Source: Intestinimonas sp052065695
GTDB taxonomy: Bacteria; Bacillota; Clostridia; Oscillospirales; Oscillospiraceae
Length of the DNA stretch: 64,000 nucleotides
Direction: 5' to 3'
Assembly: GCF_052065695.1 (NCBI RefSeq)
Contig: NZ_JBQHTM010000004.1
Location: 1 to 64,000, forward strand
Made by a program: the position numbers and the translations under genes. Shown here piece by piece: positions 7,765-17,269 of the stretch; positions within the stretch are counted from its first letter, which is position 1; each line of letters opens with the position of its first letter. The notes below the pieces were generated by a model. It saw nothing but the letters and a program-made list of their open reading frames with translations, had not been told where the DNA came from and did not search any database.

Positions 7765-10413
7765 TCACACCCCCACGGCCTTGCGGCCCTTCCGGTCCTT
7801 CCGGCGGTCCCTGTGGAGGAGCTTTTCCCCCTCGCTGGCGGCAGCGGGGACCAGGGACAGCAGGAGCACCCAGCCCCAGGCCCGCAGGGGCATGGCCACG
7901 GTGCCGAAGACCAGCCGCAGGGGCGGGCACACCAGGGCGGCGAGGAGCAGGGCCAGCCCCACCAGGAAGGCCTTGACCATGGCCCGGTTGGAGGTGAGGC
8001 CCAGCTGGGCCACGGTTTTGTGGTCGCTGCGCACATCAAAGGCGTGGAAGAGCTGACAGAGGGTGAGGGTGGCGAAGGCCATGGTGCCGGCCAGAGCGCC
8101 GCCGTCGTGGGCCATGGACCAGCCCAGGCCCCAGGCGCCCAGGGTGACCGCCCCCACCAGCAGCCCCTGCCAGGCCAGGCGCAGAGAGAAGTCCTTGGTG
8201 AAGAGACTGGCGTGGGCGGGGCGGGGCCCCTCCTCCATGACCCCCTCCTCCACCGGCTCCACCCCCAGAGCCAGGGCGGGCAGGGAGTCGGTGACCAGGT
8301 TGAGCCACAGGAGCTGCACCGGCGTCAGGGGGGTCTGGGGCAGGTCCAGGGCGGTGGCCAGGGCCACGGCGGCAATCTCCCCGATGTTGCAGGAGAGCAG
8401 GTAGTGGATGGCCTTGCGGATGTTGGCAAAGATGCCCCGTCCCTCCTCCACCGCCCGGACGATGGTGGTGAAGTTGTCGTCGGTGAGCACCATGTCGGCG
8501 GCCCCCTTGGCCACGTCGGTGCCGGAGCGGCCCATGGCACAGCCGATGTCGGCGGCCTTGAGAGCAGGGGCGTCGTTGACCCCGTCCCCCGTCATGGCCA
8601 CCACCTGGCCCCGCTTCTGCCAGGCCTGGACGATGCGCATTTTGTGCTCCGGGGTCACCCGGGCGTAGACGGAGAACTTCTCCACCTCCCGCTCCAGCAT
8701 GTCCTGGGGCATGAAGTCCAGCTCCTCCCCGGTGACGGCCACATCCCCCGGCCGCAGCAGATCCAGCTCCCGGGCCACCGCCAGGGCGGTGAGCCGGTGG
8801 TCGCCGGTGATCATGACGGGTCGGATACCGGCGGTGAAGCACCGGGCCACCGCCTCCCGCACCTCCGGCCGAGGCGGGTCCATCATGCCCACCAGCCCCA
8901 CCAGGGTGAGGCCCTTCTCCAGGCTGCGGGTGTCGGTGCCCGCCGGGAGGGCGGGCAGGTCCCGCCGGGCCACCGCCAGCACCCGCAGGGCCCGCTGGGC
9001 CATGGCCTCGTTGGCCGCCGCCGCCCGGCGGGCCACAGCCGGGGTGAAGTCGATCTCTCCGTTGGGCCCTAAAGCCTTGGCGCACAAGGAAAAGAGCACG
9101 TCGGGGGCCCCCTTCACCAGCAGGCGGCAGCCGCCGCTTTCCAGGGGGTGGAGGGTGCTCATCCGCTTCCGGTCGGAGTCGAAGGGGCACTCCCCTCTCC
9201 GGGGGTATTTCCGCTCCAGCTCGGACTTGTCCATCCCCGCAGCCCGGGCCGCCTCCACGATGGCGCACTCGGTGGGGTCCCCCACCGTCTTTGTGCCGCC
9301 GCCGTCCCGCACCAGCTCAGCATCCGAGCACAGGGCCCCACCGGAGAGGACGGCGTTCCGGTCCCCGCCGGGAGTCCACACCTCCTGGACCGTCATCCGG
9401 TTCTGGGTCAGGGTCCCCGTCTTGTCCGAGCAGATGACCCCGGCGCAGCCCAGGGTCTCCACCGCCGGCAGCCGCCGGACGATGGCCCCCCGCTTCGCCA
9501 TCCGCTGCACTCCCAGGGCCAGCACAATGGTGACCACCGCGGGCAGGCCCTCCGGGATGGCGGCCACCGCCAGGGAGACGGCGGTGAGGAACATGTCCAG
9601 GATGCCCTTTCCCCGCAGCAAACCCACTCCGAACATGACGGCGCAGACGCACAGGCAGAGGAAGGAAAGGGTACCTGAAATTTCCGCCATCTTCTTCTGT
9701 AAAGGAGTTTCACCTTCACCTTGTTCCAGCAAGAGACCGGCGATGTGACCCATCTCGGTCTCCATGCCGGTGGCGGTGATGACGCAGGTCCCCCGGCCGG
9801 CGGTGATGACGGTGCCGGAGAGGACCATGTTCCTCCGGTCGCCCAGGGGCGTCTCCGGCGGCAGGGCGCCGCAGGCCTCCTTGGTGACGGGGAGGGACTC
9901 CCCGGTCATGGCCGACTCGTCGGCGGTGAGTCCCGCGGCGGAGAGGACCCTGGCGTCGGCGGGGACCAGGTCGCCGGCCTCCAGGCGGATGAGGTCGCCG
10001 GGCACCAGCTGAGCGGCCTCCACCCGGCAGGGCTGACCGTCCCGGACGGCATTGGCCATGGGGGCGGAGAGGTCCCGGAGGGCCTCCAGGGCCCGCTGGG
10101 CGCTGTCCTCCTGGGAGAGGGAGATGACGGCGTTCAAAAGGACGATGCCCAGGATGATGACGGCCTCCACCCAGTCCTCGCCGCCCCCGGCCCACAGGGA
10201 GAGCCCCGCCGCCCCCAGCAGCACCAGCACCATGGGGTCCTTGAGCTGGCCCAGCAGCCGCTTTAGCAGCCCCGGGCCCTCCCTGGCTTTGAGCTCGTTG
10301 CGTCCCCCCGTCTCCAGCCGCTTCTGGGCCTCCCCGGCGGAGAGGCCCTTTGTGCCGCTGGTCCCCAGCTCGTCCAGCACCGCTTTGGTGCCCATGGCGT
10401 ACCATGCTCTCAT
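7765..10413 (-). CDS. P-type calcium-transporting ATPase (P2A/PMCA-like)
   Basis: An 882-residue membrane ATPase. It has an N-terminal cation-ATPase domain, TGES (about residues 170-173, actuator), IPEGLP (286-291, transport site), phosphorylation motif DKTGT (Asp330), MITGDH, TGDGVND (608-614) and a C-terminal cation-ATPase domain with four or more membrane segments. Length and motif order match the bacterial Ca2+ P2 ATPases such as YloB. It would expel Ca2+ from the cytoplasm. The start at 10413 follows GAGGGG; upstream in-frame codons have no ribosome site. A TATACT -10 box lies at 10449-10454 with a weak -35. Confidence 0.9.
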   Translation of the reverse strand: MRAWYAMGTKAVLDELGTSGTKGLSAGEAQKRLETGGRNELKAREGPGLLKRLLGQLKDPMVLVLLGAAGLSLWAGGGEDWVEAVIILGIVLLNAVISLSQEDSAQRALEALRDLSAPMANAVRDGQPCRVEAAQLVPGDLIRLEAGDLVPADARVLSAAGLTADESAMTGESLPVTKEACGALPPETPLGDRRNMVLSGTVITAGRGTCVITATGMETEMGHIAGLLLEQGEGETPLQKKMAEISGTLSFLCLCVCAVMFGVGLLRGKGILDMFLTAVSLAVAAIPEGLPAVVTIVLALGVQRMAKRGAIVRRLPAVETLGCAGVICSDKTGTLTQNRMTVQEVWTPGGDRNAVLSGGALCSDAELVRDGGGTKTVGDPTECAIVEAARAAGMDKSELERKYPRRGECPFDSDRKRMSTLHPLESGGCRLLVKGAPDVLFSLCAKALGPNGEIDFTPAVARRAAAANEAMAQRALRVLAVARRDLPALPAGTDTRSLEKGLTLVGLVGMMDPPRPEVREAVARCFTAGIRPVMITGDHRLTALAVARELDLLRPGDVAVTGEELDFMPQDMLEREVEKFSVYARVTPEHKMRIVQAWQKRGQVVAMTGDGVNDAPALKAADIGCAMGRSGTDVAKGAADMVLTDDNFTTIVRAVEEGRGIFANIRKAIHYLLSCNIGEIAAVALATALDLPQTPLTPVQLLWLNLVTDSLPALALGVEPVEEGVMEEGPRPAHASLFTKDFSLRLAWQGLLVGAVTLGAWGLGWSMAHDGGALAGTMAFATLTLCQLFHAFDVRSDHKTVAQLGLTSNRAMVKAFLVGLALLLAALVCPPLRLVFGTVAMPLRAWGWVLLLSLVPAAASEGEKLLHRDRRKDRKGRKAVGV

Positions 10414-10568
10414 TCCGCGTCCCCTCTTTTCCAAATTCTGTATGAAGCAGTATACCACCGGCCTGTCCGACTTTCCCCGTGAAGAAGGGCGGACGATTGG
10501 GGACATATTTTATTCTTGGGCCGCATAGGACGGGGACGGCATCTTCGGCGCCCCTCAAATATCATCCT

Positions 10569-10889
10569 GCGCCGCAGCAACGGCAATATCAGGCAGCGCC
10601 ACCACGTCCCGACACCCACCCACTCAGGCGGCGAAAAAATTGCGGATAGGATCACAGCTCTTCCCTGTTCCACCGGCGGAGTCACCTGTGGACGGGGCTG
10701 GTCCTCTACGGGGGCGTAAAGCCGGGCCGCCGGATTCCTATTTGGAGCCACCTAACCCCCACGGGAGCCCCTTTTTCTTTGGATTTCAAAAACCATTCTT
10801 TTTCCAGCAGGGAAAAAGAAATGGTCTTTGACCGTCTCCCCCGTCCTTTCACATAACAGAATGGTTCATGGTTGGGGGCGTGGTTTGGT
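10569..10889 (+). repeat. family A long intergenic repeat, copy A2
   Basis: A full-length forward copy: GCCGCAGCAACGGCAATATC, CAGGCGGCGAAAA, TCCACCGGCGGAGTCACC, GGGGGCGTAAAG, GGATTCCTATTTGGAGCCAC, the long T/A-rich hairpin and CCGTCTCCCCCGTCC. Its hairpin carries ACCATT/AATGGT where other copies have ACCGTT/AACGG, so pairing is kept. Confidence 0.9.
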
Positions 10890-10916
10890 AGGCAGCCTTT
10901 GCTGCCCGATAAAAAA

Positions 10917-10951
10917 CGGCCCCGCCCTGTTTTCACAGGGCGGGGCCGTTG
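10917..10951 (-). terminator. terminator of the parvulin lipoprotein gene
   Basis: The perfect hairpin ACGGCCCCGCCCTG / CAGGGCGGGGCCGT, followed on the minus strand by TTTTTTA. Confidence 0.92.
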
Positions 10952-10965
10952 GCTTACTTGATTAT

Positions 10966-12264
10966 TTACGCCGCGGGGGTCTCGGTGGGGGCCACCGTCT
11001 CCGTGGGGGCGACGGTCTCAACGGGGACCTCGCTCTCGGCGGGGACGCTCTCCACAGGGGCCGTGGTCTCGGGCGCGGTGGTTTCGGTGGGGGCGGTGTC
11101 GGCCTGGCTGGCGGCGGAGATGTCGCTCCGGAGGGTGGTGAGGCCGTCGTAGTAGGCCTGGAGATCCAGGCTGTCCAGCTCCTCGGCGCGCTCCACCTGG
11201 GCCTCGTCCATCCACTGGTCAATCTGATCCTGCATCTTCACCTGGGCGTACTTGTCGTAGCCGGCCTCGTTGTCGGCGGAGAGGCGGAGGATGATGTGGT
11301 AGCCGTACTGGCTCTGGATGGGCTCGCTGATCTCGCCCTCGCCCAGAGCCTTGGTGCCCTCGTAGAACTCATCCACCATCTCGCCGGGACCAAAGGTGTA
11401 GCCATCGGTGCCGCCGTTGATATTGCCGGAGGAGTCCACGTCGTCGGTGTTCTCGGTCATGAGCTGGTCGAAGAGGGTCATGGGGTCCTCGGCGGAGAGG
11501 AGCTGGTCGTAAAGCGCCTGGGCCTGGGCCTGGGCGGCGGCCATGCCGTCATCGGTGACGTTGCCGTCGGCGTCGGTGACGGGCTCGGCCTTGATGAGGA
11601 TGTGCTTGGCGTGGAAGACGCCGGCCTCGTTCAGCTTGTCGGCGTCGGGGGCGTCGGTGCCCTCGGTGCCGAAGAGTCCCTCCATCAGGTTGTTATAGAG
11701 GAAGCTGGCCTGGTTGATATGGAAGAAGCCCTCCTGGGAGAGGCCCATGTAGGAGATGAGGCGGACCAGCTCGGTGTCCACCTGGGCGCTCTGGGTCTCG
11801 GGGTCCAGGCCGGCCTGCTGGGCCAGGGACTCCTTCATGGTCTGGAGCTGCTCGTCATAGGCGGTCTGATTGTCCTTGGTCCAGCCCAGCTTCAGCTCAT
11901 CGGCCTTGTTCTCCATGAGCTGGTAGAGGGTGGCGGTCTCCACGGCGCTGTCCAGGTAATACTGCCCCAGGGTCTGGCCATTCCCCATGTCCATGGTGAG
12001 GTCGGTCATGCCCCAGGCGGCGTACTGGTCGGCGTAGCTGCTCACCCAGTAGAGGAGTTCCTCGGCGGGCACCTGGGCGCCGTCTACGGTGAGGAGGGGG
12101 GTGTCCCGGGTAATGCCGGCGGTCTGCATGATAATGTCCTCCGGCACCTCGCTGGGCAGGGGGAGCTCCGTAAAGGTGGCCGCGGTGGAGCCGCAGCCGG
12201 CCAGGGCGCCGCCCAGCACGGCGGCAGACAGGGCCGCGCCTAACATTCTGGTGGTCAATTTCAT
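10966..12264 (-). CDS. parvulin-type peptidylprolyl isomerase lipoprotein (PrsA/SurA-like foldase)
   Basis: A 432-residue predicted lipoprotein. The signal peptide and lipobox LAGC (Cys24) are followed by a SurA/PrsA-like chaperone region. A parvulin domain runs from about HAKHILIK (residue ~220) to GYHIILRL (~330), then a Thr/Glu/Pro-rich tail with repeated PTET/PETTA motifs. It would sit on the outer membrane face and help secreted proteins fold. The tail of ~50 residues looks like a low-complexity wall-spanning linker. Promoter at 12303-12331, terminator at 10917. Confidence 0.88.
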   Translation of the reverse strand: MKLTTRMLGAALSAAVLGGALAGCGSTAATFTELPLPSEVPEDIIMQTAGITRDTPLLTVDGAQVPAEELLYWVSSYADQYAAWGMTDLTMDMGNGQTLGQYYLDSAVETATLYQLMENKADELKLGWTKDNQTAYDEQLQTMKESLAQQAGLDPETQSAQVDTELVRLISYMGLSQEGFFHINQASFLYNNLMEGLFGTEGTDAPDADKLNEAGVFHAKHILIKAEPVTDADGNVTDDGMAAAQAQAQALYDQLLSAEDPMTLFDQLMTENTDDVDSSGNINGGTDGYTFGPGEMVDEFYEGTKALGEGEISEPIQSQYGYHIILRLSADNEAGYDKYAQVKMQDQIDQWMDEAQVERAEELDSLDLQAYYDGLTTLRSDISAASQADTAPTETTAPETTAPVESVPAESEVPVETVAPTETVAPTETPAA

Positions 12265-12302
12265 GTTGTTCTCTCCTTAATGGTCTTGAATAGGCGGGGA
12301 TA

Positions 12303-12331
12303 ACTATACCACTTCCGCCGGAAAAAAACAA
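12303..12331 (-). promoter_or_regulatory. promoter of the parvulin lipoprotein gene
   Basis: Minus-strand TTGTTT at 12326-12331, a 17-base spacer and TATAGT at 12303-12308. Confidence 0.72.
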
Positions 12332-12410
12332 TGGGAAAGGGGGCGCGCAGCGCCGGAGATGGAGATTTCTCGCCCGCGGCGCGGAAATGGCGGGGACGGG
12401 GCACGGGCTT

Positions 12411-12440
12411 GGCGGGCGGCCAAAGGCCGCCCCTACCCCC
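12411..12440 (+). repeat. family G short hairpin repeat, copy G1
   Basis: GGGCGGCC-AAA-GGCCGCCC followed by CTACCCCC. G2-G4 have GGGCGGAT-GGT-ATCCGCCC before the same tail, so two stem pairs changed together. Confidence 0.75.
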
Positions 12441-12474
12441 GTCGGAGGAACGGTTTTGTTCCCCGGATACAAAG

Positions 12475-12501
12475 GGGCCCGCCGCGGAAAGCGGCGGGCC
12501 C
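12475..12501 (-). terminator. terminator of the gntR-ABC operon
   Basis: The hairpin GGGCCCGCCGC / GCGGCGGGCCC just downstream of the permease stop. The following T-run is short, so efficiency may be modest. Confidence 0.6.
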
Positions 12502-12521
12502 TCGTGTGCAGGCAGGGGTGT

Positions 12522-14489
12522 TTACCCCTCGTTTTCCTCCCACGTGTTGTGGCTGAGCTGGGTCTCCAGGATGTGGGTGCTGTCCAGGATGCCCGCCTCC
12601 CGCAGGGTGTCCAAGGTCTCCACCGAGGTGGTCTGGAGGGTGATGCGCACCCGCTCGTCCCCCCGCGCGGGGTCGTCCCACTGGTAGGTGAGCTCCAGGT
12701 CGGTGTAGTAGCAGTTCTCCATCCGGTCCATATCATCCATCAGATAGCGGCGGCCCAGGTCGCCGTGGGCGATGTCGTCCTTCAGGGCCTGGATGACCTC
12801 CTCCCGCCAGCCCACGGGGACGGGATAGGCGGCGTACGCCCCCGTCTCGGTGTTGTAGACGTCCAGAGAGATGCCGGTGAGGCGCAGAGAGCCGTCGGCC
12901 AGGGCCTCCTCCCGCCGGGCGGGGAAGTACTGCTCCTCAATGGCCTCCGGCCGGTTGAGGAGGGCGGAGAGCTTCCCGGCGGCGGAGTCGGGATCGGCCA
13001 GACTGGTCTCGTCCAGGGCGATGTAGTACCTCCGCTGCATCACGTCCCCGCCGATGAGGGTGTATCTGAGGGTCACCTGGCTGCTGCCGGCGGTCTCCAC
13101 GTCCACCCATCTCCCGTCGGAGAGGGGTCTTACCTCATAGCAGCCATACACATCCATGTCCTCATGGCGCTCCTGTTCGTCCACCACGGCCTGATGGAAG
13201 TCCACCACAGCCCGGATGAGGTCGGGGTCGGTGGTGAAGATGTTCCCGTTTCCGCTGTCGTGGGGGGCGGTGGACATGGGGTCCACCTCCACCGACACCA
13301 CCCGGTCGGGGTCGGGGGTCCGCCGCTCGAAGCCGGTGAGGTCCAGCTCCATGACGGCGATGAGGCAGGTGAAGGCCAGGCACAGGCCCACACAGCCCTT
13401 CCAGCTGCCTTTAAAGACCCAGAATTTTTTTTGGAGGAGCATCTCGGCCACGAAGTAGCCCACGGCGCCCCACACCAGCAAAAAGCCCAGCAGAGGCCAG
13501 CCCCCCTTGGGGAGGACGTAGGCGAAGAACTGGTAGAGGACCTGGCCCACGGAGAGGGCGGCGCAGACGCCCACGCCGTACTTGAAGAGGGGCTTGCTCC
13601 AGGCCACGGTGACCACGTCGCCCGCCCCCTCCAGGTGGCGGCGGCGGTAGAGCCACAGGGCGGCGGCGGTGAGGACGACGCCCACCAGGGCGTAGATGAG
13701 GACGGTGCCCATGCCGTGGAACCGGACCTGGAGCAGGCGCTCGGCCCCGATGCTCTCGGCGCTCCACTCGCTCTCCGTGGTCAGGTCGCTCATCAGCTGG
13801 AAGAAGGGGCTCAGCCATTCACACAGGCTTTCCAGCCGGCCCACGTTCACATAGCCGTAAACGAAGGAGGAGAGGACCTGGTTGATGAGGTAGAGCAGGC
13901 CCACCGCCAGCACGTTGAGGATGCCGTAGAAGGCAGGCAGGGCCAGGATGTGGCCGGTGAACATGGCACAGAAGACGGCGAAGGAGAAGAAGAAGAAATT
14001 GACCAGCACCTGCACTGCCAGCCACACCAGCAGCCCCCGCAGGTCCAGCACCCCCAGGGCGGCCTCGGTCAGGAGGGTGAGGAGAAAGACGGCCAGGGCG
14101 GGCAGGACGGTGAAGGAGAGGCCGGAGAGGTAGTTGGTAAAGAAGAGGTCCTCCCGGCGCAGGGGCAGGGCGTGGAAGAAGGCCACGCTGCGGCTGCTGT
14201 AAAGGTAGGAGAAGACGGCCATGGCCGAGAGGATGGCAAAGACCACGGCCACGATCACCGTGGAGCTGCAGGAGAGGCTCCGGACGGCGTCCACGGCGAA
14301 GTACCGGGCGGCGGTCATGCCGTTGATGTCGCCTCCGTTCTGGCCGCTCAGGAGGAGGGCCATGGGCAGGGCCACCAGCCAGCCCAGGGCGTACACCGCC
14401 CAGATGGGCCAGAACCGGGCCATGTTCTTCTTCCACAGGGCGGGGTAGAACCGCCGGTTTTTCTCAGAGGATGACGTCGCGGACCGCAT
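12522..14489 (-). CDS. ABC transporter permease (ABC-2/YtrC-like, large)
   Basis: A 655-residue polytopic protein. About six membrane segments lie in the first ~280 residues and three or four more at ~280-375. A soluble C-terminal domain (~390-655) starts after LDLTGFERRTPDPDR. It is the membrane partner of the ATPase encoded just upstream; the genes overlap by 26 bases. The start at 14489 is preferred because GGGAGGTGAGG lies ahead; a codon at 14510 is also in frame. The cassette resembles GntR-controlled YtrABC-type exporters linked to envelope stress, substrate unknown. Confidence 0.8.
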   Translation of the reverse strand: MRSATSSSEKNRRFYPALWKKNMARFWPIWAVYALGWLVALPMALLLSGQNGGDINGMTAARYFAVDAVRSLSCSSTVIVAVVFAILSAMAVFSYLYSSRSVAFFHALPLRREDLFFTNYLSGLSFTVLPALAVFLLTLLTEAALGVLDLRGLLVWLAVQVLVNFFFFSFAVFCAMFTGHILALPAFYGILNVLAVGLLYLINQVLSSFVYGYVNVGRLESLCEWLSPFFQLMSDLTTESEWSAESIGAERLLQVRFHGMGTVLIYALVGVVLTAAALWLYRRRHLEGAGDVVTVAWSKPLFKYGVGVCAALSVGQVLYQFFAYVLPKGGWPLLGFLLVWGAVGYFVAEMLLQKKFWVFKGSWKGCVGLCLAFTCLIAVMELDLTGFERRTPDPDRVVSVEVDPMSTAPHDSGNGNIFTTDPDLIRAVVDFHQAVVDEQERHEDMDVYGCYEVRPLSDGRWVDVETAGSSQVTLRYTLIGGDVMQRRYYIALDETSLADPDSAAGKLSALLNRPEAIEEQYFPARREEALADGSLRLTGISLDVYNTETGAYAAYPVPVGWREEVIQALKDDIAHGDLGRRYLMDDMDRMENCYYTDLELTYQWDDPARGDERVRITLQTTSVETLDTLREAGILDSTHILETQLSHNTWEENEG

Positions 14490-15366
14490 AGTCCTCACCT
14501 CCCAGCTCATAGATGAAAATTTCCTCCAGCGTGAGGGGCAGGGCCTCCATTAGGATGGGAGCGTACACCGCCAGACGGTTGGTGACGTCGGTGGCGTTGC
14601 CCCGGACGATGAGGGTGTGGATACGCCCCACCTGGGAGACGTGGAGGACCTCCAGGTCGTCGGGCAGCTTGGGCATCTCCCGCTCCTGGAAGACCACCTG
14701 CATTTTGACCAGGTTTTCCTGGAGGTCGGTGAGGCTCCGCTCGATGAGCACCTTGCCGTGGGAGAGGATGCCCACCCGGTCGCACACGTCCTCCAGCTCC
14801 CGGAGGTTGTGGGAGGAGACCAGCACCGTGGTGCCCTCCTGGGCCACGTCGGCCATGATGAGGCTCCACACCTGCCGGCGCATCACCGGGTCCAGGCCGT
14901 CCACCGGCTCGTCCAGCACCAGCACCTCCGGCCGGCAGCACAGGGCCAGCCAGAAGGCGGCCTGCTTCTGCATGCCCTTGGACAGGCGGCGCATGGGCCG
15001 CCTCTCGTCAATCTGGGAAAAAAGGTCCCGGAGGGTCTGGTAGCGGCTCTGGTCAAACTTGGGGTAAAAGCCCTTCAAAAATTTGGCCATGTCCCGGGTG
15101 GAGGCCGACAGGAAGTAGTAGAGCTCGTCGGGGATGGAGGCCACCCGGGCCTTGGCCGCCGGGTTTTCGTAAATGGGCTCCCCCTCCAGCAGCACCTCCC
15201 CGGAATCCTGCCGGTAGATGCCGGTGATGTGGCGCAGCAGGGTGGATTTACCCGCTCCGTTGGGGCCCACCAGGCCGTACACCGACCCCTTGGGCACCGT
15301 CATGGTCAGCCCGTCTAGGGCCCGAAAGCCGTCAAAGGCCTTGACCACATTCCTTGCCTCAATCAT
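14464..15366 (-). CDS. ABC transporter ATP-binding protein (YtrB-like)
   Basis: A 300-residue ATPase with Walker A GPNGAGKST (about residues 35-43), a degenerate signature (LSKGMQKQ), Walker B EVLVLDEP and the switch His in SSHNL. It energises the permease at 12522. Its ATG overlaps the stop of the upstream gntR gene (ATGA), so the two are translationally coupled. The C-terminal ~80 residues after the nucleotide-binding domain are typical for this subfamily. Confidence 0.9.
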   Translation of the reverse strand: MIEARNVVKAFDGFRALDGLTMTVPKGSVYGLVGPNGAGKSTLLRHITGIYRQDSGEVLLEGEPIYENPAAKARVASIPDELYYFLSASTRDMAKFLKGFYPKFDQSRYQTLRDLFSQIDERRPMRRLSKGMQKQAAFWLALCCRPEVLVLDEPVDGLDPVMRRQVWSLIMADVAQEGTTVLVSSHNLRELEDVCDRVGILSHGKVLIERSLTDLQENLVKMQVVFQEREMPKLPDDLEVLHVSQVGRIHTLIVRGNATDVTNRLAVYAPILMEALPLTLEEIFIYELGGEDYAVRDVIL

Positions 15367-15740
15367 GTCTCACTCTCTCCCTTCGTCCCCGCTTCGCTCA
15401 CCCGCTCGGCCAGCTCCCGGGGAGTCATCCCCAGGAACAGCAGCTCGGTGACCGCCTCGTCCAGCTGCCGGAGCAGAGCCTCCCGCCGTCCGTGGGCGCC
15501 GTCGGCCCCTCTGGCCGCAAAGACGCCCCGGCCGGCCTCCGCCCGGAGATAGCCCTCCTGCTCCAGGGCCTCGTAGGCCCGCTGGATGGTGTTGGGGTTG
15601 ATGGCCAGAGAGGCGGCCAGCGCCCGCACTGACGGGAACTGCTCCCCCTCCCGGATGGCACCGGTGATCACCAGGTGCCGCAGGCCGTCCTTGACCTGAA
15701 GATAGATGGGCCGGGCGTCCCGATAGTTGAGTTGGATCAC
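15363..15740 (-). CDS. GntR family transcriptional regulator (YtrA subfamily)
   Basis: A 125-residue regulator with an N-terminal winged helix (RPIYLQVKDGLR, FPSVRALAASLAINPNTIQRAYEALE split over residues ~12-65) and a short C-terminal helical region, as in YtrA-type GntR proteins. It probably represses its own operon with the two ABC genes. The GTG start at 15740 has GGAGG seven bases ahead; the longer open frame runs through promoter DNA. ACTGT-CTTGGT-ACAGT, an inverted repeat at about 15779-15794 just upstream, is a candidate operator. Confidence 0.88.
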   Translation of the reverse strand: MIQLNYRDARPIYLQVKDGLRHLVITGAIREGEQFPSVRALAASLAINPNTIQRAYEALEQEGYLRAEAGRGVFAARGADGAHGRREALLRQLDEAVTELLFLGMTPRELAERVSEAGTKGESET

Positions 15741-15869
15741 AACCCGTCCTCCTTTCCTCCCCGCGGGGAAGTGTATGAACTGTCTTGGTACAGTCAGTAT
15801 ACAGGAACCAGTCAAAGGATGTCTTAAAAATTTATGACGTTTTTCCGACTCCCTGCCACTTTCTTCACC

Positions 15870-15898
15870 TGGACATTGGCTGTACAGGAGCCTATAAT
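15870..15898 (+). promoter_or_regulatory. promoter of the HD-domain gene
   Basis: TGGACA at 15870-15875, a 17-base spacer and the perfect -10 TATAAT at 15893-15898. Confidence 0.78.
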
Positions 15899-15955
15899 AT
15901 ATGTATGGGGGACCGCTGCCGTGTCCCCCGCCATTCGTCATCAAAGGAGGGCAAG

Positions 15956-16471
15956 GTGATTCCCATGCACAATCCAAACTACGATTCCTTTCTCCGCTGC
16001 GTCCAGGACCTGCTGGACACCCCGGAGGTCCGTTCCATGCGGCAGTACCCCCACCACCCCCGCACCACCTGCTATGAGCACTCGGTGTGCGTGGCCTACG
16101 TCTCCTACCGCCTGGCCCGCCGTTGGGGTCTGGATTACCGCGCCGCCGCCCGGGCGGGGCTGCTCCACGACCTCTACCTCTATAATTCCAGAAAGAAGCC
16201 GTCCTACTACGGCAACCAGTGCTTCACCCACCCCGTGGTGGCCCTGAAGAACGCCTGGGCCCTGTGCGGCAGCCTCACCCCCATGGAGGAGAACATCATC
16301 GTCTCCCACATGTGGCCTCTGGCCCGGAAAATGCCCCGGTACAAGGAGGCTCTGGTGGTCAACCTGGCCGATAAGCTGTGCGCCACCGCCGAGGTGGTGG
16401 GGCTCCGGCGGTTCTCCCGCCGGGTGGCCGCCCGGGCCTGGACCGTCCGGGATACCCCCGCCGTGGCCTGA
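15956..16471 (+). CDS. HD-domain phosphohydrolase-like protein
   Basis: A 171-residue soluble protein of the HD superfamily. A His in YEHSVCVAYVSYRLA (about residue 40) and the HD pair in AGLLHDLYLYN (about residue 70) supply the metal site, with a later His in SHMWPL and an Asp in NLADKLCA. Such proteins hydrolyse phosphate esters or nucleotides; the substrate is unknown. The GTG at 15956 is chosen because AAAGGAGG lies five bases ahead; an ATG nine bases later is the alternative. Own promoter at 15870, strong terminator at 16478. Confidence 0.8.
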   Translation: MIPMHNPNYDSFLRCVQDLLDTPEVRSMRQYPHHPRTTCYEHSVCVAYVSYRLARRWGLDYRAAARAGLLHDLYLYNSRKKPSYYGNQCFTHPVVALKNAWALCGSLTPMEENIIVSHMWPLARKMPRYKEALVVNLADKLCATAEVVGLRRFSRRVAARAWTVRDTPAVA

Positions 16472-16477
16472 ACCCAA

Positions 16478-16518
16478 ACGGCACCTGTCCCCTTTCCCAA
16501 AGCCGGACAGGTGCCGTT
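16478..16518 (+). terminator. terminator of the HD-domain gene
   Basis: The hairpin ACGGCACCTGTCC / GGACAGGTGCCGT followed by TTCGTATTTT. Confidence 0.85.
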
Positions 16519-16620
16519 TCGTATTTTGGGTCGGCCGCGCAGCCCACCTCCAGAGGGAATGTCGTAGGTCCGCACCCACCACACCGCAATCCTCACCCAC
16601 GCAGCGGCCTACGCCACCCA

Positions 16621-16964
16621 CGTCGCAACAACGACAATACCAGGCAGCGCCACCACGCCCCGACACCCACCCATGCAGGCGGCGAAAAAACTGTGGATAG
16701 GACCACAGCCTGTCCCTGTTCCACCGGCGGAGTCACCTGTGGACGGTGCTGGTCCTCAACGGGGGCGTAAAGACGGGCCGCCGGATTCCTATTTGGGACC
16801 ACTCAACCCACACGGGAGCCCCTTTTTCTTTGGATTCCAAAAACCGTTCTTTTTCCAGCAGGGAAAAAGAAACGGGTTTTGACCGTCTCCCCCGTCCTTA
16901 CACATAACAGAATGGTTCATTGGTTCGGGGCGTGGTTTGGCGCGTCTAGGAAGCCGCGCCCCAC
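16621..16964 (+). repeat. family A long intergenic repeat, copy A3
   Basis: A forward copy with all landmarks (CAGGCGGCGAAAA, CACCGGCGGAGTCACC, GGGGGCGTAAAG, CGGATTCCTATTTGG, the long A/T-rich hairpin, CCGTCTCCCCCGTCC). It ends in the extension GGTTTGGCGCGTCTAGGAAG, CCGCGCCCCACA, shared with A5. Together with G2 it fills most of the 800-base gap before glmU. Confidence 0.9.
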
Positions 16965-16988
16965 AAATAACGCAGTCTCATGTTGGTG

Positions 16989-17019
16989 CGGCGGGCGGAT
17001 GGTATCCGCCCCTACCCCA
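16989..17019 (+). repeat. family G short hairpin repeat, copy G2
   Basis: GGGCGGAT-GGT-ATCCGCCC then CTACCCC, identical in plan to G3 and G4. A second GC-rich hairpin (GCGGCGCGG...CCGCGCC) follows at about 17023-17043. Confidence 0.75.
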
Positions 17020-17197
17020 TCTTTGCGGCGCGGTCTGCCGCGCCCACATCCCGCCAAAGCGCCCTTGCCCCCTTCTCCCCCCCCTGATTTTCCGGCAAAT
17101 TGACGGAAAATGCCACCATTTTGCTTATTTTGGTACTACCAATCGCCCTTCTGTGAAAAAATTTGCGGTTAGGAGTGCAAAACACATACCAATCTGA

Positions 17198-17203
17198 TAT
17201 AAT
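17198..17203 (+). promoter_or_regulatory. -10 box ahead of the glmU-prs-pth-mfd run
   Basis: TATAAT preceded by an AT-rich tract; the -35 (GTGCAA at 17 bases) is weak. It lies about 65 bases upstream of the glmU start. Confidence 0.55.
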
Positions 17204-17269
17204 GTTCACGCGCGGGCGGACGGCGTGCCGGACCGCCCTGATCCGAACTCTTTTCTGGAGGCTTTTCTT